Made by a program: the position numbers and the translations under genes | Notes under the pieces: model-generated | Seen by the model: the letters and a program-made list of their open reading frames with translations, nothing else | Told to the model about the DNA's origin: nothing | Databases searched by the model: none | Source of the DNA: Pseudomonas triclosanedens | GTDB lineage: Bacteria > Pseudomonadota > Gammaproteobacteria > Pseudomonadales > Pseudomonadaceae | Assembly (NCBI RefSeq): GCF_026686735.1 | Contig: NZ_CP113432.1 | Location: forward strand, 4,515,001 to 4,579,000 | Direction of reading: 5' to 3' | DNA length: 64,000 nucleotides | In this document: positions 7,151 to 18,825 of the stretch, piece by piece | Layout of the letters: every line of letters starts with the position of its first letter | Numbering within the stretch: position 1 is the first letter of the stretch

Positions 7151-10100
7151 TCACCAGGAAACCTTGACGCCCAACTGAACCGTGCTGGAGTGGTAGTCCT
7201 GGCCGCCCAGTTCGAAGCCTGCCGAGGTCCAGACGCTCACCTGCCGGCTCACGTCGCCCTGGATACCCACCTTGCTCGCCATGCGGTCGCCCGGCAGCTT
7301 GTCGTGTACCCTGACGCCATCGAACGACGCACCCTGCGAGTCAGGCCCGTGCCACCAGTCAACCTCGGCGAACGGATGCAGGCCCTGGCCTCCGGCCGTC
7401 TTGCTGTCGCCGTGGACACGCAGGCCCAGACGAGTCGTCACATCGCGGCTGGACAACCCACCGACCCGGGTACCGTTGCCTTCGGTATGGCGATCTGCAT
7501 GGTAGTCCGAGACGATCACCTGGGCCTGCGGCTCCACGAAAGCCCGGCCAGTCTTGCTCTCGTACACCGGGAACGAGTAGCCCGTCTCCAGCGACGCCGC
7601 CAGGTTGTTCGAATCGTAGTGCTCCTTCGCCAGACCTTGTCCCTTCACGGTGTTGTCGAAGTGGCCATACATCAGCCAGCTATCCACATACGGGCCGGAA
7701 AGGATGTCCTGGTTGCCATACCAGGTGCCGTACAGCCCGAGGCTATAGCCATCCACCTCGCCCTTCGAACCCAGTCGGCTGTTATGCGCATGGCTCTTAC
7801 CCCTGCCGTACGAGCCCATCGCCCCAATACGCACGCTGCCGTCGCCACCATCGCTGAAGCCGGCGAAATCAGCACCGCCATGAATCAGATAGCTGTCCTC
7901 GGAGGTAGGTAGCACGCCATCGCGACTGCTGTTCTTGTCGACGATGCGCAGCCAGCCGTTGGTATCGTCGCCCATCTGGCCGGATATCTGCGTATGGCGA
8001 TCCTGCAGGCTATGAAACTGCATGTTCTGCGCAAACACTCGATTGTCCATGTAGCTCTGCACTTCCGGACGCACCTCGGGCCTGGCTGGTCTTACCGGAT
8101 TGGAAGGTTTTACCGGACCGGACGGCTTTACAGGGTTGGATGGTCTTACCGGCTCGGATGGTTTTACCGGATCGGACGGCTTTACCGGATCGGGCGGCTT
8201 TACGGGATCGACCGGGCCAGCAGGATCGGGCGGGGTCACCGGATCGATTGGATTGACCGGAACGCTTCTGGTCGACGAACTCAGGTACCAGTCGTTCGCT
8301 ACGCCACCATTGCCACCGCGCCGCAAAGAATAGTCGTAGGCACCGCAAGCGATGGTCCCTGCACCGGCGCGATAACCATCGGACTTGTTCGACAGAGCGA
8401 AGGCATCGATACCAGTCGTACCGCCGTTGCGGGTTTCCACCACGCGGATGCCCTTGTCGGTCTGGGCGCCGCTACCGCCAGCATGCCGGATGATCAGGTC
8501 AGTGGTACCGCTGGCACGACCGCCATCGATCACCAGTTTGTCAGTGGCGGAGCGGTCATCACCGTGGAAGGTACTCAGTACGACCTCACCGTGATCACCA
8601 ACATAGTCGCCCTTGACCACCAACTGATTGCCTGCCAGGCCACCGGCCAGGTTCACGGTACCGGCGTTGCTCAGGCCGTTGGCAAGAGTGAAGGTGCTGA
8701 CCGGTTCGCCTTCATGCCCGGGCAGGGCGTTCAGTGCGGCAACGGTGCCACTGTTCATGACCCTCCCGCTCACCGTGCCCTGGCCTGCCAACGTCGCGCC
8801 ACTGGCAACGTTCACAGGGCCGGCCGCCGCTCCACCAAGGGTAACCCCCGGTTTGGCCACATCACCGACGATCAACGTGCCCGCCTGGACATCCGTACCA
8901 CCGGTGTAGGTCAGCGAACGCCCTGCCGTCAGCACACCAGCGCCCTTCTTGATCAGCTCGCCCACGCCGGAAACCGCATTATCGAGCGTCCAGCCGGAAG
9001 GGCTGTCGATGATCAGTTGGCCGGCGTCATCCACCCTGGCCGAGCCCAGGTTTCTCGCTGCGGCGACGGTCAGCCTGGTTCCACCCGCCACAATGTATGC
9101 GCCGGAGAAACCGCTGTTGTCGCCCTCGGCCAGCACATCGGCGCCATTGGACAGCGCCACCCCTCCTATGCCACTGACGGCATTCGCCAATGTCCCCGTC
9201 GCGGCATCCAGCTCCAGCGTTCCGCTATCGGTGATGGCACCGCTACCCAGCCCTTGCAGGTTATTCAGATGCACGGTGGCATTGGAGGCAATAGACGTGG
9301 TGGCGCTCAAGGCAGTATTGGCGCCCTGGATATCCAGAGTGTCCCCCACCACATTCAAGTGACCGCTCCCCAGCAGAGTACCTGCAGAAGTACCGCCCTG
9401 GAGGATGGTCAGTTCACCTCCCTTGAGATCCAACTGCGAATCCGCCGCACCGTCCAGCGTACCGATGGTCTGCTTCATGCCGTTCAGATCGAAGGTGGTA
9501 TTGGCTGTCAGGTCGAGCTCACTGGTATTACCCAGCGCGTTGTCGGCCTCGGAGCGCAGCGTCCCGCTGACCACCGAAGTGGAGCCGGTGTAGTCGTTTG
9601 TTGCGTTGGAGAGAGAAGCAACACCGGTGCCCGCGTGGATCGACAGGCTGCCCGCCCCCGTTACCTTCGCCGCCAGGTCGGCGGCGGCGCCGGTTGCGCC
9701 TGCGCGCGGCGCAAGATCGAGGCTCTGGCCGGCCAGCAGGTCTACCTGGCGCAGCCCGTAGTTCACATACAGACCGTCGCCCGGCGCAGTAGTCAGCCCG
9801 TAGTCATAGGTGCCCTTCGCCACGGTCTGGCCGTTCTGCGCGATGTCCGCCTGTTGCTGCTGGCTGATGGCGTTGCCATCCTGATCCACCAGCGCCAGGC
9901 CACCGCCACTGCCTGTCACCGTCTGTGCATCGATCAGCTTGACGCCGATATTGCCGTCGTCCTGCTCCAGCAGCGAAGCCTGGGTACCAGCGGCCGGCGT
10001 AACGGCATCGTAGGGCTTTGGAATATTGATGCCCACGGTGCCGGTTCCGCTGGCGTCCAGCGCATTGGCCTGGATGCTGCCGTTAGCGATCGTGTCGGCC

Positions 10101-13100
10101 GGGAGCGTTGCATCGAACAGCGCTGTACCGCCATTGAACCGCAGGCCGCCAATCTGCTGCACCCCGGCGCCAACGGTCGTCACGCTGCCCTGCGCCAGTT
10201 CCAGGGTGGCGTGGGTCAACGCGGCAGTGTTCGCTCCTTGCAGAGCAAAGGTACTGTCATTGAGCTGAACGGTGCCAGTAAACGCACTGCCAACATTCGC
10301 AGTGAAATCAAAGGCCTCACCGCCAGTGTGGGTCTGTACCGTGCCGTTGCCCGCCAACTTGTCGTTCAGGCTGAAAGCGCTGCCGGGCGCCACCTCCAGC
10401 GTGCTGCCTGCATCGATCGTCACATAACCCTGGTCATCGCCTGCGTCACCCAGTGCCATCGCCTGCTGCATTATGAGTGTCGAGTGATTCTGCAGGTTGA
10501 TGTTCTCGAAGTGTGCAAAGTTGGCGTCGACGCCCAGAGCGTACTGCGCGCCATCGAAGACCAGCGTGTCATTGCCGGCCCCTACCCCGCCATCGATCAA
10601 GCCGGTGACCTGCACGGCGTTGCCCTGGATCGTCACCGTATCGGTGGCCGCGCCGCCGACAAGATCGCCATCGATACTGCTGTCTTCCAGCAAAGCGGTG
10701 TTGGTGCCGTTACCCAGGATCACATTGCCGGTGATGGAGCCACCGCCGGTATTCTGGAAATCATGCCCGGAATCATCCAGGCTCACCGCATCCGAGCCCA
10801 CCAACCCGGCTAGCGTGCCCTGGTTGATCAGGGTTTTCGGATTACCGCTGACCAGCACCGCTGCGGCATCGGTTGCGGTCAACGCCGCACCGCTCTGGAT
10901 GGCCACGGTATCAGCCGCCGCCACCTCGATACCCTTGCCCGGCCCGGAGACCGTCAGATCAGCGTCCGCAACGGAGACATCGCCGGTTGTGTTGGCATAA
11001 ACCCCCGAGCCATTGCCGGTGACATCGATGCTCCAGATGCCGACCAGGCTCAGGTCTGCGTTGGTTTGCGTACCGTCGTCCTTGGACAGCGCGATGCCCT
11101 TGCCACTTGTCTGGCTCGACACCAGAACGGCGCCGTGGGAGGCAGCATCGATGTTCTGTTCGGCCAACAGGGCCGCGCCCGAACCGGCCATCTCCAGGGT
11201 TGCACCGTCCACCAGCAGGTTGCCCGGAGCGCCCCTGTTCACCACCAGGTTGCCAAAACTGGATGCGCGCCCGGTGATATGCCCAGTCGGGCCAACGACC
11301 ACCCGGCCTGCATCGGTATCCACCAGCACGCCAGCCGCCGAACCATCCACAGTAATGTTGCCGTTCACGTTGGCCGCGGCGCCATCATGAACGTAAAGCG
11401 CCGCCAAGCCGTCGTCCACCGTCAGCGCCCCGGTGCCACCGAGCACGGAAGCCCTGCCGGAAAGATCGATGCCCGTACCATTGGCAACGTGAAGCGTGCC
11501 GTTGTTCTGCAATCGCGCACCGTTCTGCACGCCGAAAGCGGTCACGCCCGTGCCGCTGCTGAAATTCAGCGCTGCGTTGTTGGTGAAGGAAGACTGCCCC
11601 GTGCCGCTGACCCTGCCCGACAGGTCATAGCGGTTGTTATCGACCACCACGGCCGTGCCGCCATTGTTGAGCGTGATATTGCCCACACCCGCCATGCTGC
11701 CGTCGGCCCCGCCCTCGATACGCACCGCCTTGGCGCCGGCGCCGGAAGCGGTGATATCGATACCGTTCAGGTTTACCCTGGTGCCGCTGCCCACGGCCTG
11801 AATGGCGGTAGTGTTGGCCCCTGAGGCCACCAGCGACGTGCCATTCACATTGAGTTCGCCACCGTTGCGGGCATGCAGGCCGATGGCACCGTCGCCGATC
11901 AGGTTCACCCCTCCGCCGTTGAGGTTGGCCCTGGCTGCGGCGCCGTCGACGTACACGCCCCAGTTGCGGATGCCGGAGGTGGCGTCGACGCCGCGGACGA
12001 CATCAATGATGCCGGTGGAGGTGGCGGTTGCACTATCGGTGACGCGGATGCCGATGCCGTTCACCCCGGCCACGCTGATGGTGCCGCTGTTGCTCAATTG
12101 AGCACTGTTACTGCCATCCATGCCAATGTTGACCAGCGGCGTTGCGCTGGCATGACCGTTGATGTGGATGGTGCCGCTGTTGGTTACTTGGGCGGTACCG
12201 CGAGCTCTCAGCGCAATCGAGTTCTCGGCCCGGGAGCCGATAGTGATATCGCCCTTGTTTTCAGTGACGCTTGTTCCGCCGGTAGACACGCCAATGGCCC
12301 CGCCCAGCAGGATGGCGGTATCCACCGTGCTCTCCGGGTTCGCCACGTTGAACTGGGCCGAGCGCCCCAGGTAGATTTCGCCAGTATTGATGAAAGTGCC
12401 GCGGTCGCTGTTTCGAACGGCAGCGAGATAGGTATCCGCTGCGGATGAGTCCACAATCCCCACGTTGATGATGCCGGCGTTTTCGGCTGATCCAACATAT
12501 ACATCGATGGCTGAGCTGCCACCGACATTAGGAGCGCCGACAGCGGCGTTCATGATGCCGTTGTTCTTGAAATCAGGCGCCGAGGACGCCGGGTAATAGA
12601 GTTTTACCAAGACAGGCACGTAAGCGCTGGGCAAGAGAGCGCCGATTGCCGGGGGTGACTCGATATCCGCAGTTTCAAAGGAGCTCAACACGCCGTTGTT
12701 GATGCCGTGGGCGCCACCCTGCAAGTACATCAATGCCTCCCCGGTATGGAATCCACCCCCAATGCGGCCGTTGTTCACCACAGTCGCACCGTCGTGCGCG
12801 TACAACCCGAATCCCAAACCAGACACATCCACCCGGCTCTGGGCATCCACATAGCCAGTGGCATGCGGTCCGATGGCCTCAATCAGCGCACCGCTTCCCC
12901 AAGAGCCAATTTTGGAGCCATCGTCGTTCGTACCAAGCGGCGTATTCGTCCAATAGACATAGTTCGATGTATTGCTGCCCCCCAGGTTGAGATAGGTGCC
13001 GTACTGATCGGGAGAAAGGGTTCCGGCAACGATCTGGCCGACAATCCAGTTGTTGTAGGCACGCAAACTCGCCAGGTCGACGACCGTATGGCTGTTGCCG

Positions 13101-13906
13101 TCCGGGGTGCTGAACGTGCCCGGGAAAGCTGCCCGCTGGAACGTGAAACCGCCAGTACTCGAACCTTGCGGGCCTGGGTCGACAAACTCGATGCGGTTGC
13201 GGCCTTGCCAGTGGGCGGTACTCGCGGCGCTGCCACTGCCATCCACCACCACCAGGGTGGTTTGCTTGGCAACGATGGAGATGGCATTGCCCGCCGCTGC
13301 GGCAGCACTGCCGATGCTGCCAATGCTGACGTCCAGGTTGCCGCCCGTTGCGGCCACCGTCCCCAGACGGGCATTGATGTACTGGTTGTTGCCAACCGGC
13401 AGATACCCGCTCGTCAACGGGCGGCTGTAGTCGTCCGCGCCCAGCGTGATGTCGCTGTCGGCGCGCACCCGCAAGGTACGCGGATCGCCGGTGATCGGGT
13501 CAGTGTAAGTGATAGTGCGGGTGGAGAGGCCAAAGGAAAGAGGAGTCTGGCCAGGCCCTACCGGCGCCCCGGAGGTGACCCGCCCGGCGCTCTGCAGTTG
13601 CTGGATGGTCATGAATGTTGGGTTGACCACCTGCCCCTGAACAAAACGCGCCGGCCCTGTAAGCGTGGTGGAACCCCCGTTGGCCACCGTAACGGCCCCT
13701 ACCATATTGTCGTTCACCCTGGGGTCGTAGGCGCCGATGGTCACGGTGTTGGCGAAGGCGGGAGAGGATGCCAGGGCGATGGCCGCCACCAGCAGCTTGC
13801 GCTTGCAACCACCCTGGCCAGGCTTTCCGTGGGATTTGGCGAACTCAGGAGCGGGAACCCAGGCACTAATGCTGGCGTTCCAGACAATGCTGTAGACCTT
13901 GTTCAT
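7151..13906 (-). CDS. Large type Va autotransporter (beta-helical passenger, 2251 aa)
   Basis: The protein starts with an extended signal peptide ([20 protein letters not shown], basic region, [12 protein letters not shown], cut near residue 52), typical of large autotransporters. The passenger (about 53-1880) is repetitive, rich in N-x-G-T-I and VNNG-type turns, with a PATR-like unit ([11 protein letters not shown]) near 1660, so it should fold as a long beta-helix. A Pro-rich linker of xPVKPS hexads (about 1880-1945) precedes a C-terminal 12-strand barrel of about 290 residues ending VKVSW. I see no protease, lipase or RGD signature, so an adhesin or aggregation role is inferred. The start at 13906 is chosen for the signal peptide. 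The gene stands alone between lpxO and mazG. Confidence 0.93.
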   Translation of the reverse strand: MNKVYSIVWNASISAWVPAPEFAKSHGKPGQGGCKRKLLVAAIALASSPAFANTVTIGAYDPRVNDNMVGAVTVANGGSTTLTGPARFVQGQVVNPTFMTIQQLQSAGRVTSGAPVGPGQTPLSFGLSTRTITYTDPITGDPRTLRVRADSDITLGADDYSRPLTSGYLPVGNNQYINARLGTVAATGGNLDVSIGSIGSAAAAAGNAISIVAKQTTLVVVDGSGSAASTAHWQGRNRIEFVDPGPQGSSTGGFTFQRAAFPGTFSTPDGNSHTVVDLASLRAYNNWIVGQIVAGTLSPDQYGTYLNLGGSNTSNYVYWTNTPLGTNDDGSKIGSWGSGALIEAIGPHATGYVDAQSRVDVSGLGFGLYAHDGATVVNNGRIGGGFHTGEALMYLQGGAHGINNGVLSSFETADIESPPAIGALLPSAYVPVLVKLYYPASSAPDFKNNGIMNAAVGAPNVGGSSAIDVYVGSAENAGIINVGIVDSSAADTYLAAVRNSDRGTFINTGEIYLGRSAQFNVANPESTVDTAILLGGAIGVSTGGTSVTENKGDITIGSRAENSIALRARGTAQVTNSGTIHINGHASATPLVNIGMDGSNSAQLSNSGTISVAGVNGIGIRVTDSATATSTGIIDVVRGVDATSGIRNWGVYVDGAAARANLNGGGVNLIGDGAIGLHARNGGELNVNGTSLVASGANTTAIQAVGSGTRVNLNGIDITASGAGAKAVRIEGGADGSMAGVGNITLNNGGTAVVVDNNRYDLSGRVSGTGQSSFTNNAALNFSSGTGVTAFGVQNGARLQNNGTLHVANGTGIDLSGRASVLGGTGALTVDDGLAALYVHDGAAANVNGNITVDGSAAGVLVDTDAGRVVVGPTGHITGRASSFGNLVVNRGAPGNLLVDGATLEMAGSGAALLAEQNIDAASHGAVLVSSQTSGKGIALSKDDGTQTNADLSLVGIWSIDVTGNGSGVYANTTGDVSVADADLTVSGPGKGIEVAAADTVAIQSGAALTATDAAAVLVSGNPKTLINQGTLAGLVGSDAVSLDDSGHDFQNTGGGSITGNVILGNGTNTALLEDSSIDGDLVGGAATDTVTIQGNAVQVTGLIDGGVGAGNDTLVFDGAQYALGVDANFAHFENINLQNHSTLIMQQAMALGDAGDDQGYVTIDAGSTLEVAPGSAFSLNDKLAGNGTVQTHTGGEAFDFTANVGSAFTGTVQLNDSTFALQGANTAALTHATLELAQGSVTTVGAGVQQIGGLRFNGGTALFDATLPADTIANGSIQANALDASGTGTVGINIPKPYDAVTPAAGTQASLLEQDDGNIGVKLIDAQTVTGSGGGLALVDQDGNAISQQQQADIAQNGQTVAKGTYDYGLTTAPGDGLYVNYGLRQVDLLAGQSLDLAPRAGATGAAADLAAKVTGAGSLSIHAGTGVASLSNATNDYTGSTSVVSGTLRSEADNALGNTSELDLTANTTFDLNGMKQTIGTLDGAADSQLDLKGGELTILQGGTSAGTLLGSGHLNVVGDTLDIQGANTALSATTSIASNATVHLNNLQGLGSGAITDSGTLELDAATGTLANAVSGIGGVALSNGADVLAEGDNSGFSGAYIVAGGTRLTVAAARNLGSARVDDAGQLIIDSPSGWTLDNAVSGVGELIKKGAGVLTAGRSLTYTGGTDVQAGTLIVGDVAKPGVTLGGAAAGPVNVASGATLAGQGTVSGRVMNSGTVAALNALPGHEGEPVSTFTLANGLSNAGTVNLAGGLAGNQLVVKGDYVGDHGEVVLSTFHGDDRSATDKLVIDGGRASGTTDLIIRHAGGSGAQTDKGIRVVETRNGGTTGIDAFALSNKSDGYRAGAGTIACGAYDYSLRRGGNGGVANDWYLSSSTRSVPVNPIDPVTPPDPAGPVDPVKPPDPVKPSDPVKPSEPVRPSNPVKPSGPVKPSNPVRPARPEVRPEVQSYMDNRVFAQNMQFHSLQDRHTQISGQMGDDTNGWLRIVDKNSSRDGVLPTSEDSYLIHGGADFAGFSDGGDGSVRIGAMGSYGRGKSHAHNSRLGSKGEVDGYSLGLYGTWYGNQDILSGPYVDSWLMYGHFDNTVKGQGLAKEHYDSNNLAASLETGYSFPVYESKTGRAFVEPQAQVIVSDYHADRHTEGNGTRVGGLSSRDVTTRLGLRVHGDSKTAGGQGLHPFAEVDWWHGPDSQGASFDGVRVHDKLPGDRMASKVGIQGDVSRQVSVWTSAGFELGGQDYHSSTVQLGVKVSW
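8088..8213 (-). repeat. Seven tandem 18-bp units encoding the proline linker of the autotransporter
   Basis: The + strand reads seven consecutive units of the form GG(T/C)(T/C)TTAC(C/A)GG(A/C/G)(T/C)(C/T)GGA(C/T), each encoding a six-residue PVKPSD/E-type block on the minus strand. More degenerate copies follow to about 8260. Units keep frame when gained or lost, so linker length can vary. Confidence 0.85.
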
Positions 13907-14291
13907 GACAGTGCCTCGAATCCTCACTACGGGAGTTGTTCGAAGCAAAAGGCAGCGGGACAGCCTGCATGGACCTTATCAATGCAGCGCAGCCGGGCAG
14001 GAAAGGAAAAACATCATTACTTCTGCTAGGAACGCAGAGGAGGTTACGAAGTCGTTACGACTCAATAACCAAGTAGAATCCTGAATGGAAGTAAGAAAAA
14101 TCTAACGACAGCCATTACGTCGATCGCATACAGAAACGAAGCATGCGCATGAAGAAACCAAGCACTGCCTCGCCAGCGATGCGGCGGGCCAGACACCGGA
14201 CATGTGGGACAACGCCTCGTTGCAAGGCGCTGTGATACCTGAATAAGCGCGGTGCCCCACGCTCTCGGGCTGGTAACGATGCGAGCCTGGG
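13907..14291. other. 385-bp intergenic region upstream of the autotransporter
   Basis: No gene was found. The region is more AT-rich than its surroundings between about 14005 and 14110. It holds two GTTACGA direct repeats 11 bp apart at 14043-14049 and 14054-14060, about 140 bp before the autotransporter start, which may bind a regulator. No clear -35/-10 pair could be assigned. Confidence 0.4.
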
Positions 14292-15125
14292 TCAGCCGCA
14301 GCCGAGCGAATTCTTCTCCGCGCGCTTGGCCTCGCCCCAGAGTTCATCCATGTCGTCCAGGCTGCAGCCTTCGAGGTTGCGGCCCTGTTCGCGCAGGGCT
14401 GTCTCGATATAGCGGAAGCGCCGTTCGAACTTGCCGTTGGCGGCGCGCAGGGCGGTTTCCGGGTCGACCTTGAGCTTGCGCGCAAGGTTGACCACGACGA
14501 ACAGCAGGTCGCCCACCTCCTCGGCCTGGGCCTGCTCGTCGTCGTTGGCCATCGCTTCCAGGACTTCGTCCAGTTCCTCGCGGACCTTGTCCACCACCGG
14601 CAGCGCATCGGCCCAGTCGAAACCCACCTGGGAGGCGCGCTTCTGCAGCTTGGCGGCGCGGCTCAACGCAGGCAGGGCAGCCGGCACGTCGTCCAGCAGC
14701 GACAGTTGCACCGGCTCGGCGGCCTTGGCGGCGCGCTCTTCGGCCTTGAGTTCTTCCCAGCGCTGCTTGACGGCGGCCTCTTCCAGCTTCGCCGGGTCCG
14801 GCTCGCCGTACAGGTCGCCATCGGGGAACACGTGGGGATGGCGGCGCACCAGCTTGCGGGTGATGCCATCGACCACCGCGTCGAACTCGAAGCGCCCCTC
14901 TTCCCGCGCCAACTGCGCGTAGTAGACGACCTGGAAGAGCAGGTCGCCCAGCTCCTCGCGCAGGTGGTCGAAGTCGCCGCGCTCGATGGCGTCGGCGACT
15001 TCGTAGGCTTCTTCGAGTGTGTAGGGGACGATGGTTGCGTAGCTCTGCTTCAGGTCCCACGGGCAGCCGTTCTGCGGGTCGCGCAGGCGGGCCATGAGGT
15101 GCAGCAGGTCGTCGAGCTTATACAT
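14292..15125 (-). CDS. mazG: Nucleoside triphosphate pyrophosphohydrolase MazG
   Basis: The 277-aa protein has two all-alpha MazG domains. The N-terminal one carries PWDLKQ and the metal-binding REELGDLLFQVVYYA. The C-terminal one carries REELDEVLEA...EEVGDLLFVVVNLARK. It hydrolyses (d)NTPs to monophosphates, and in E. coli it also lowers ppGpp, which fits its place directly after relA. The start ATG at 15125 overlaps the relA stop by 8 bp (ATGTATAA), indicating translational coupling. Confidence 0.93.
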   Translation of the reverse strand: MYKLDDLLHLMARLRDPQNGCPWDLKQSYATIVPYTLEEAYEVADAIERGDFDHLREELGDLLFQVVYYAQLAREEGRFEFDAVVDGITRKLVRRHPHVFPDGDLYGEPDPAKLEEAAVKQRWEELKAEERAAKAAEPVQLSLLDDVPAALPALSRAAKLQKRASQVGFDWADALPVVDKVREELDEVLEAMANDDEQAQAEEVGDLLFVVVNLARKLKVDPETALRAANGKFERRFRYIETALREQGRNLEGCSLDDMDELWGEAKRAEKNSLGCG

Positions 15126-17376
15126 CCTTGCCACTCGCGCGGTCACGGCGCGCCTCGATGATGTTGGGCAGTTGCGATATCCGCGCCAGCAACCGGCCGA
15201 GCGCGTCCAGGCCGGGAATCTCGATGGTCAGGCGCATGACGGCGGTGTTGTCTTCCTTGTCGGAGCGGGTGTTCACCGCCAGGACGTTGATCCGCTCGTT
15301 GAGCAACACCTGGGAGACGTCGCGCAGCAGGCCGGAGCGATCGTAGGCGCGGATGACGATATCCACCGGATAGGTGCTGACCGGCACCGGGCCCCAGCTC
15401 ACCTGGATGATCCGTTCCGGCTCGCGGCCAGCCAGTTGCAGCGCGGTGGCGCAGTCCTGGCGGTGAATGGTCACGCCGCGGCCGAGGGTGATATAGCCGA
15501 CGATCGGGTCGCCCGGCAGCGGCTGGCAGCAGCCGGCCATCTGCGTGAGCAGGTTGCCGACGCCCTGAATCTGGATGTCGCCGCGCTTGCCGTGGCCGAT
15601 CTTGCTCGGCTTGCGCGGGATGAGTTCGAGCTGCTCCGTGCCGCGTTCCGGCTCGACCAGTTGCTGCGCGTAGTTGACCACATGGGCCAGGCGCAGGTCG
15701 CCGGCGCCCAGTGCGGCGAACAGGTCTTCGCCGGTCTTGTAGTTGGCCTTCTCGGCGAGCTTCTCGAAGTCCACCGGCGGCAGCGCCAGGCGGCCCAGTT
15801 CGCGTTCGAGCATGGATTTGCCGGCGGCAACGTTCTGGTCGCGCGCCTGCAGCTTGAACCAGTGGACGATCTTCGCCCGCGCCCGCGAGGTGGTGACGTA
15901 GCCAAGGTTCTGGTTCAGCCAGTCGCGGCTCGGCCCGCTCTGCTTGCCGGTGATGATCTCGACCTGCTCGCCGGTCTGCAGGCTGTAGTTCAGCGGCACG
16001 ATGCGGCCGTTGATCTTGGCGCCACGGCAGTTGTGCCCCACTTCGGTGTGCACGCGGTAGGCGAAGTCCAGCGGGGTTGCGCCCTTGGGCAGGTCGATGG
16101 CGTGGCCGTCGGGGGTGAAGACGTAGACCCGGTCGGGCTCGATATCGACACGCAACTGTTCGGCGAGGCCACCGATGTCGCCCAGTTCCTCATGCCACTC
16201 GAGCACCTGGCGCAGCCAGGAAATCTTCTCTTCGTAGTGGTTGGAGCTGGCCTTGACGTCGGTGCCCTTGTAGCGCCAGTGCGCGCAGACGCCCAGCTCG
16301 GCTTCCTCGTGCATGGCGTGGGTGCGGATCTGCACTTCCAGCACCTTGCCCTCGGGGCCGATCACCGCCGTGTGCAGCGAGCGATAGCCGTTTTCCTTGG
16401 GGTTGGCGATGTAGTCGTCGAATTCCTTGGGGATGTGCCGCCAAAGGGTGTGCACGATGCCCAGCGCGGTGTAGCAGTCGCGCATTTCCGGCACCAGCAC
16501 ACGCACGGCGCGCACGTCGTAGATCTGGCTGAAGTCCAGGCCCTTGCGCTGCATCTTCCGCCAGATGGAGTAGATGTGCTTGGCGCGCCCGGAGAGGTCG
16601 GCCTTGATGCCGGTGGCGGCCAGGGCGTCCTTGAGCTGCTGCATCACGGTGGCGATGTATTGCTCGCGGTCGAGCCGGCGCTCGTGCAGCAGCTTGGCGA
16701 TCTGTTTGTACTGGTCGGGCTCCAGGTAGCGGAAGGACAGGTCTTCCAGCTCCCACTTGATGTGACCGATGCCGAGGCGGTGCGCCAGCGGGGCATAGAT
16801 GTCGAAGACTTCGCGGGCGACGCGGTGGCGCTTTTCCTCGTCGGCGTTCTTCACCGCGCGAATGGCGCAGGTGCGTTCGGCCAGCTTGATCAGCGCGACG
16901 CGCACGTCGTCGACCATCGCGACGAGCATCTTGCGCAGGTTTTCGATCTGCGCCTGGGTGCCGAGCACCAGGGACTGGCGCGGGTTGAGGCTGGTGCTGA
17001 TGGCGGCCATGCGCAGCACGCCTTCGATCAGCTTGGCGACCACCGGGCCGAAGCGCTGCTGGACGTCTTCCAGCTTGACCTTGCCCTCGCGCACGCCTCG
17101 GTAGATCACCGCGGCGACCAGGGACTCCTGGTCAAGCTTGAGGTCGGCCAGGATTTCGGCGATCTCAAGCCCTGTCTGGAAGCTTGAGGTGCCTTCCGCC
17201 CACAAGTTGTCGGCCGTGCTGACCGCCTTGTTTTCGACCTCGCGGGCGAATTCGCAGGCTTCCAGCAGGACCTTGCGATCCAGTCCCGGAACCAGGGTCT
17301 GGACATGGTCCAGCCAGGCCTCGAGGTTGATGCTGCCGTCGGTGTTGACCGGCTGGTGCGCTCTCACCTGTACCAT
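15118..17376 (-). CDS. relA: GTP pyrophosphokinase RelA ((p)ppGpp synthetase I)
   Basis: The 752-aa protein has the full RelA order: a degenerate hydrolase domain (the HD motif is replaced by YRGV in AAVIYRGVREG, so hydrolysis should be lost), a synthetase domain with the EFDD motif that marks monofunctional RelA (bifunctional enzymes have RxKD), a TGS domain (VFTPDGHAIDLPKGATPLDF), a zinc-finger region and a C-terminal ACT domain. It makes ppGpp on stalled ribosomes. The start at 17376 (MVQVRAHQPVN) matches the P. aeruginosa start as remembered. It is followed by overlapping mazG. Confidence 0.96.
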   Translation of the reverse strand: MVQVRAHQPVNTDGSINLEAWLDHVQTLVPGLDRKVLLEACEFAREVENKAVSTADNLWAEGTSSFQTGLEIAEILADLKLDQESLVAAVIYRGVREGKVKLEDVQQRFGPVVAKLIEGVLRMAAISTSLNPRQSLVLGTQAQIENLRKMLVAMVDDVRVALIKLAERTCAIRAVKNADEEKRHRVAREVFDIYAPLAHRLGIGHIKWELEDLSFRYLEPDQYKQIAKLLHERRLDREQYIATVMQQLKDALAATGIKADLSGRAKHIYSIWRKMQRKGLDFSQIYDVRAVRVLVPEMRDCYTALGIVHTLWRHIPKEFDDYIANPKENGYRSLHTAVIGPEGKVLEVQIRTHAMHEEAELGVCAHWRYKGTDVKASSNHYEEKISWLRQVLEWHEELGDIGGLAEQLRVDIEPDRVYVFTPDGHAIDLPKGATPLDFAYRVHTEVGHNCRGAKINGRIVPLNYSLQTGEQVEIITGKQSGPSRDWLNQNLGYVTTSRARAKIVHWFKLQARDQNVAAGKSMLERELGRLALPPVDFEKLAEKANYKTGEDLFAALGAGDLRLAHVVNYAQQLVEPERGTEQLELIPRKPSKIGHGKRGDIQIQGVGNLLTQMAGCCQPLPGDPIVGYITLGRGVTIHRQDCATALQLAGREPERIIQVSWGPVPVSTYPVDIVIRAYDRSGLLRDVSQVLLNERINVLAVNTRSDKEDNTAVMRLTIEIPGLDALGRLLARISQLPNIIEARRDRASGKDV

Positions 17377-17465
17377 CGTGTCTACCCTTCCCCACGGTGC
17401 CCCACAGTGCACCGCTCACAGCGCCGGCCTTTCTTGCTTGAGCCGGTCGGATTGCGCAAACCGTC

Positions 17466-18824
17466 CTAGTCTGCCTCGAACAAAGCCATGGCCTCCACAT
17501 GCGCCGTCTGCGGGAACATGTCGAGGATGCCGGCGCGCGTCAGGCGATAGCCTTGTCTGGCCAGTTCGCCCGCATCGCGCGCCAGGGTCGCCGGGTTGCA
17601 GGAAACATAGAGTACCCGCTCCGCGCCCAGTGCACGCATCTGCCGCGCCGCTTCGAAGGCTCCGTCTCGCGGAGGGTCGAGCAGCACGGCGGTGAAATCC
17701 TCCGCCGCCCAGGAGGCGCCGGCAAGCGGTTTCGAAAGGTCCGCCTGGTGGAACCGAGTATTCGCCAAGCCATTGGCCCGGGCATTGGCTGCGGCGCGGT
17801 CTACCATCGCCTGCACGCCCTCTACCCCGACCACTTCGCGCACCTGGCGCGCCAGCGGCAGGGCGAAGTTGCCCAGGCCGCAGAACAGGTCCAGCACGCG
17901 CTCGTCGGCCTTGGGCTGCAGCCAGTCCAGCGCCTGCGCGACCATCGCGTCGTTGACCGGTTCGTTGACCTGGACGAAGTCGCCCGGCTGGTAGGCCAGC
18001 GTCAGGTCCCAGGCTTCGAGCCGGTAACCGAGCCCGCCATGCTGCGCACCTGGATGCGCTGCCGGTTCTCCGTCGCCCTGCAACCACAGTTGCACATCGC
18101 GTGCCGAACAGAATTCCAGCAGTCGCGCCAGGTCGCTATCGGCCAAAGGTTCTACATGGCGCAGCAGCAAGGCGCTGGCGGTGCCGTGGAACAGCTCGAC
18201 ATGGCCCAGGGCCTGCGGCTTGGCGAAGCCACGCAGCAGGTCGGGCAGTTCACGGGCAATGGATTGCAACGCGGGCACCAGCACCAGGCAGTCGTCGAAG
18301 GCGACGATGGCCTGGCTGGCGACGGCGCGAAAGCCAACGTCCAGGCGCTTGCTCCTGACATCCCAGCGCACGGCGATGCGCGCGCGGCGGCGGTAGCCGA
18401 ACTCCGGGCCGACCAGCGGCGCAGCCCAGGCTTGCGGGGCGATGCCGGAGAAGCGTTCCAGTTGTTCGGCGAGGGTGCGCTGCTTGAGCGCCAGTTGTTC
18501 TGCATGGGGCAGATGCTGCAGGCTGCAACCGCCGCAGGTGCCGGCCACCGGGCAGGGCTCGGCGCGGCGGTTTTCGGCGGCCGTGAGAATGCGCTCGCTG
18601 CGCGCCTCGATCACCTGGCTGCGGGCGGACAGCACCCGGGCTTCCACCGACTCGCCCGGCAAGGCACCGGTTACGAACCAGGTACGACCGTCGACATGGG
18701 CGATCCCGCGTCCATCATGTGCCAGGCGCTCGATCGCCAGGCGTTGCTTCTTGCCCACCGGCACCGCCGGGCTCCGTGCTCCGCCGCTGGGCTGGAAGCG
18801 CAGGCCGGATCTCTGCTTGGCCAT
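17466..18824 (-). CDS. rlmD: 23S rRNA (uracil(1939)-C(5))-methyltransferase RlmD
   Basis: The 452-aa protein has an N-terminal TRAM domain (about 25-80), a four-Cys iron-sulfur cluster site including [10 protein letters not shown] (the fourth Cys lies in the central domain), and a C-terminal SAM methyltransferase with [20 protein letters not shown] and catalytic-site [12 protein letters not shown]. It methylates U1939 of 23S rRNA. Its ATG is one base after the cysM stop, so the two genes are co-transcribed. The start at 18824 gives a length near the 450 aa expected. Confidence 0.95.
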   Translation of the reverse strand: MAKQRSGLRFQPSGGARSPAVPVGKKQRLAIERLAHDGRGIAHVDGRTWFVTGALPGESVEARVLSARSQVIEARSERILTAAENRRAEPCPVAGTCGGCSLQHLPHAEQLALKQRTLAEQLERFSGIAPQAWAAPLVGPEFGYRRRARIAVRWDVRSKRLDVGFRAVASQAIVAFDDCLVLVPALQSIARELPDLLRGFAKPQALGHVELFHGTASALLLRHVEPLADSDLARLLEFCSARDVQLWLQGDGEPAAHPGAQHGGLGYRLEAWDLTLAYQPGDFVQVNEPVNDAMVAQALDWLQPKADERVLDLFCGLGNFALPLARQVREVVGVEGVQAMVDRAAANARANGLANTRFHQADLSKPLAGASWAAEDFTAVLLDPPRDGAFEAARQMRALGAERVLYVSCNPATLARDAGELARQGYRLTRAGILDMFPQTAHVEAMALFEAD

Positions 18825-18825
18825 G

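Noticed and set aside
7994..10813. A 939-aa open frame on the plus strand inside the autotransporter region
   Set aside because: It is antisense to a repetitive gene with strong domain evidence (signal peptide, linker, barrel). The antisense product is low-complexity with no recognisable domain and reflects high GC at third positions.
12707..14029. A 440-aa plus-strand frame across the autotransporter 5' end
   Set aside because: It is antisense to the signal peptide and passenger start, its composition is typical of a shadow frame (Arg/His/Gly-rich), and it has no ribosome site.
15094..17187. A 697-aa plus-strand frame opposite relA
   Set aside because: It is fully antisense to an unmistakable RelA. 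Its Val/Gln/His/Asp-rich composition is the usual reverse-strand pattern of Pseudomonas genes.
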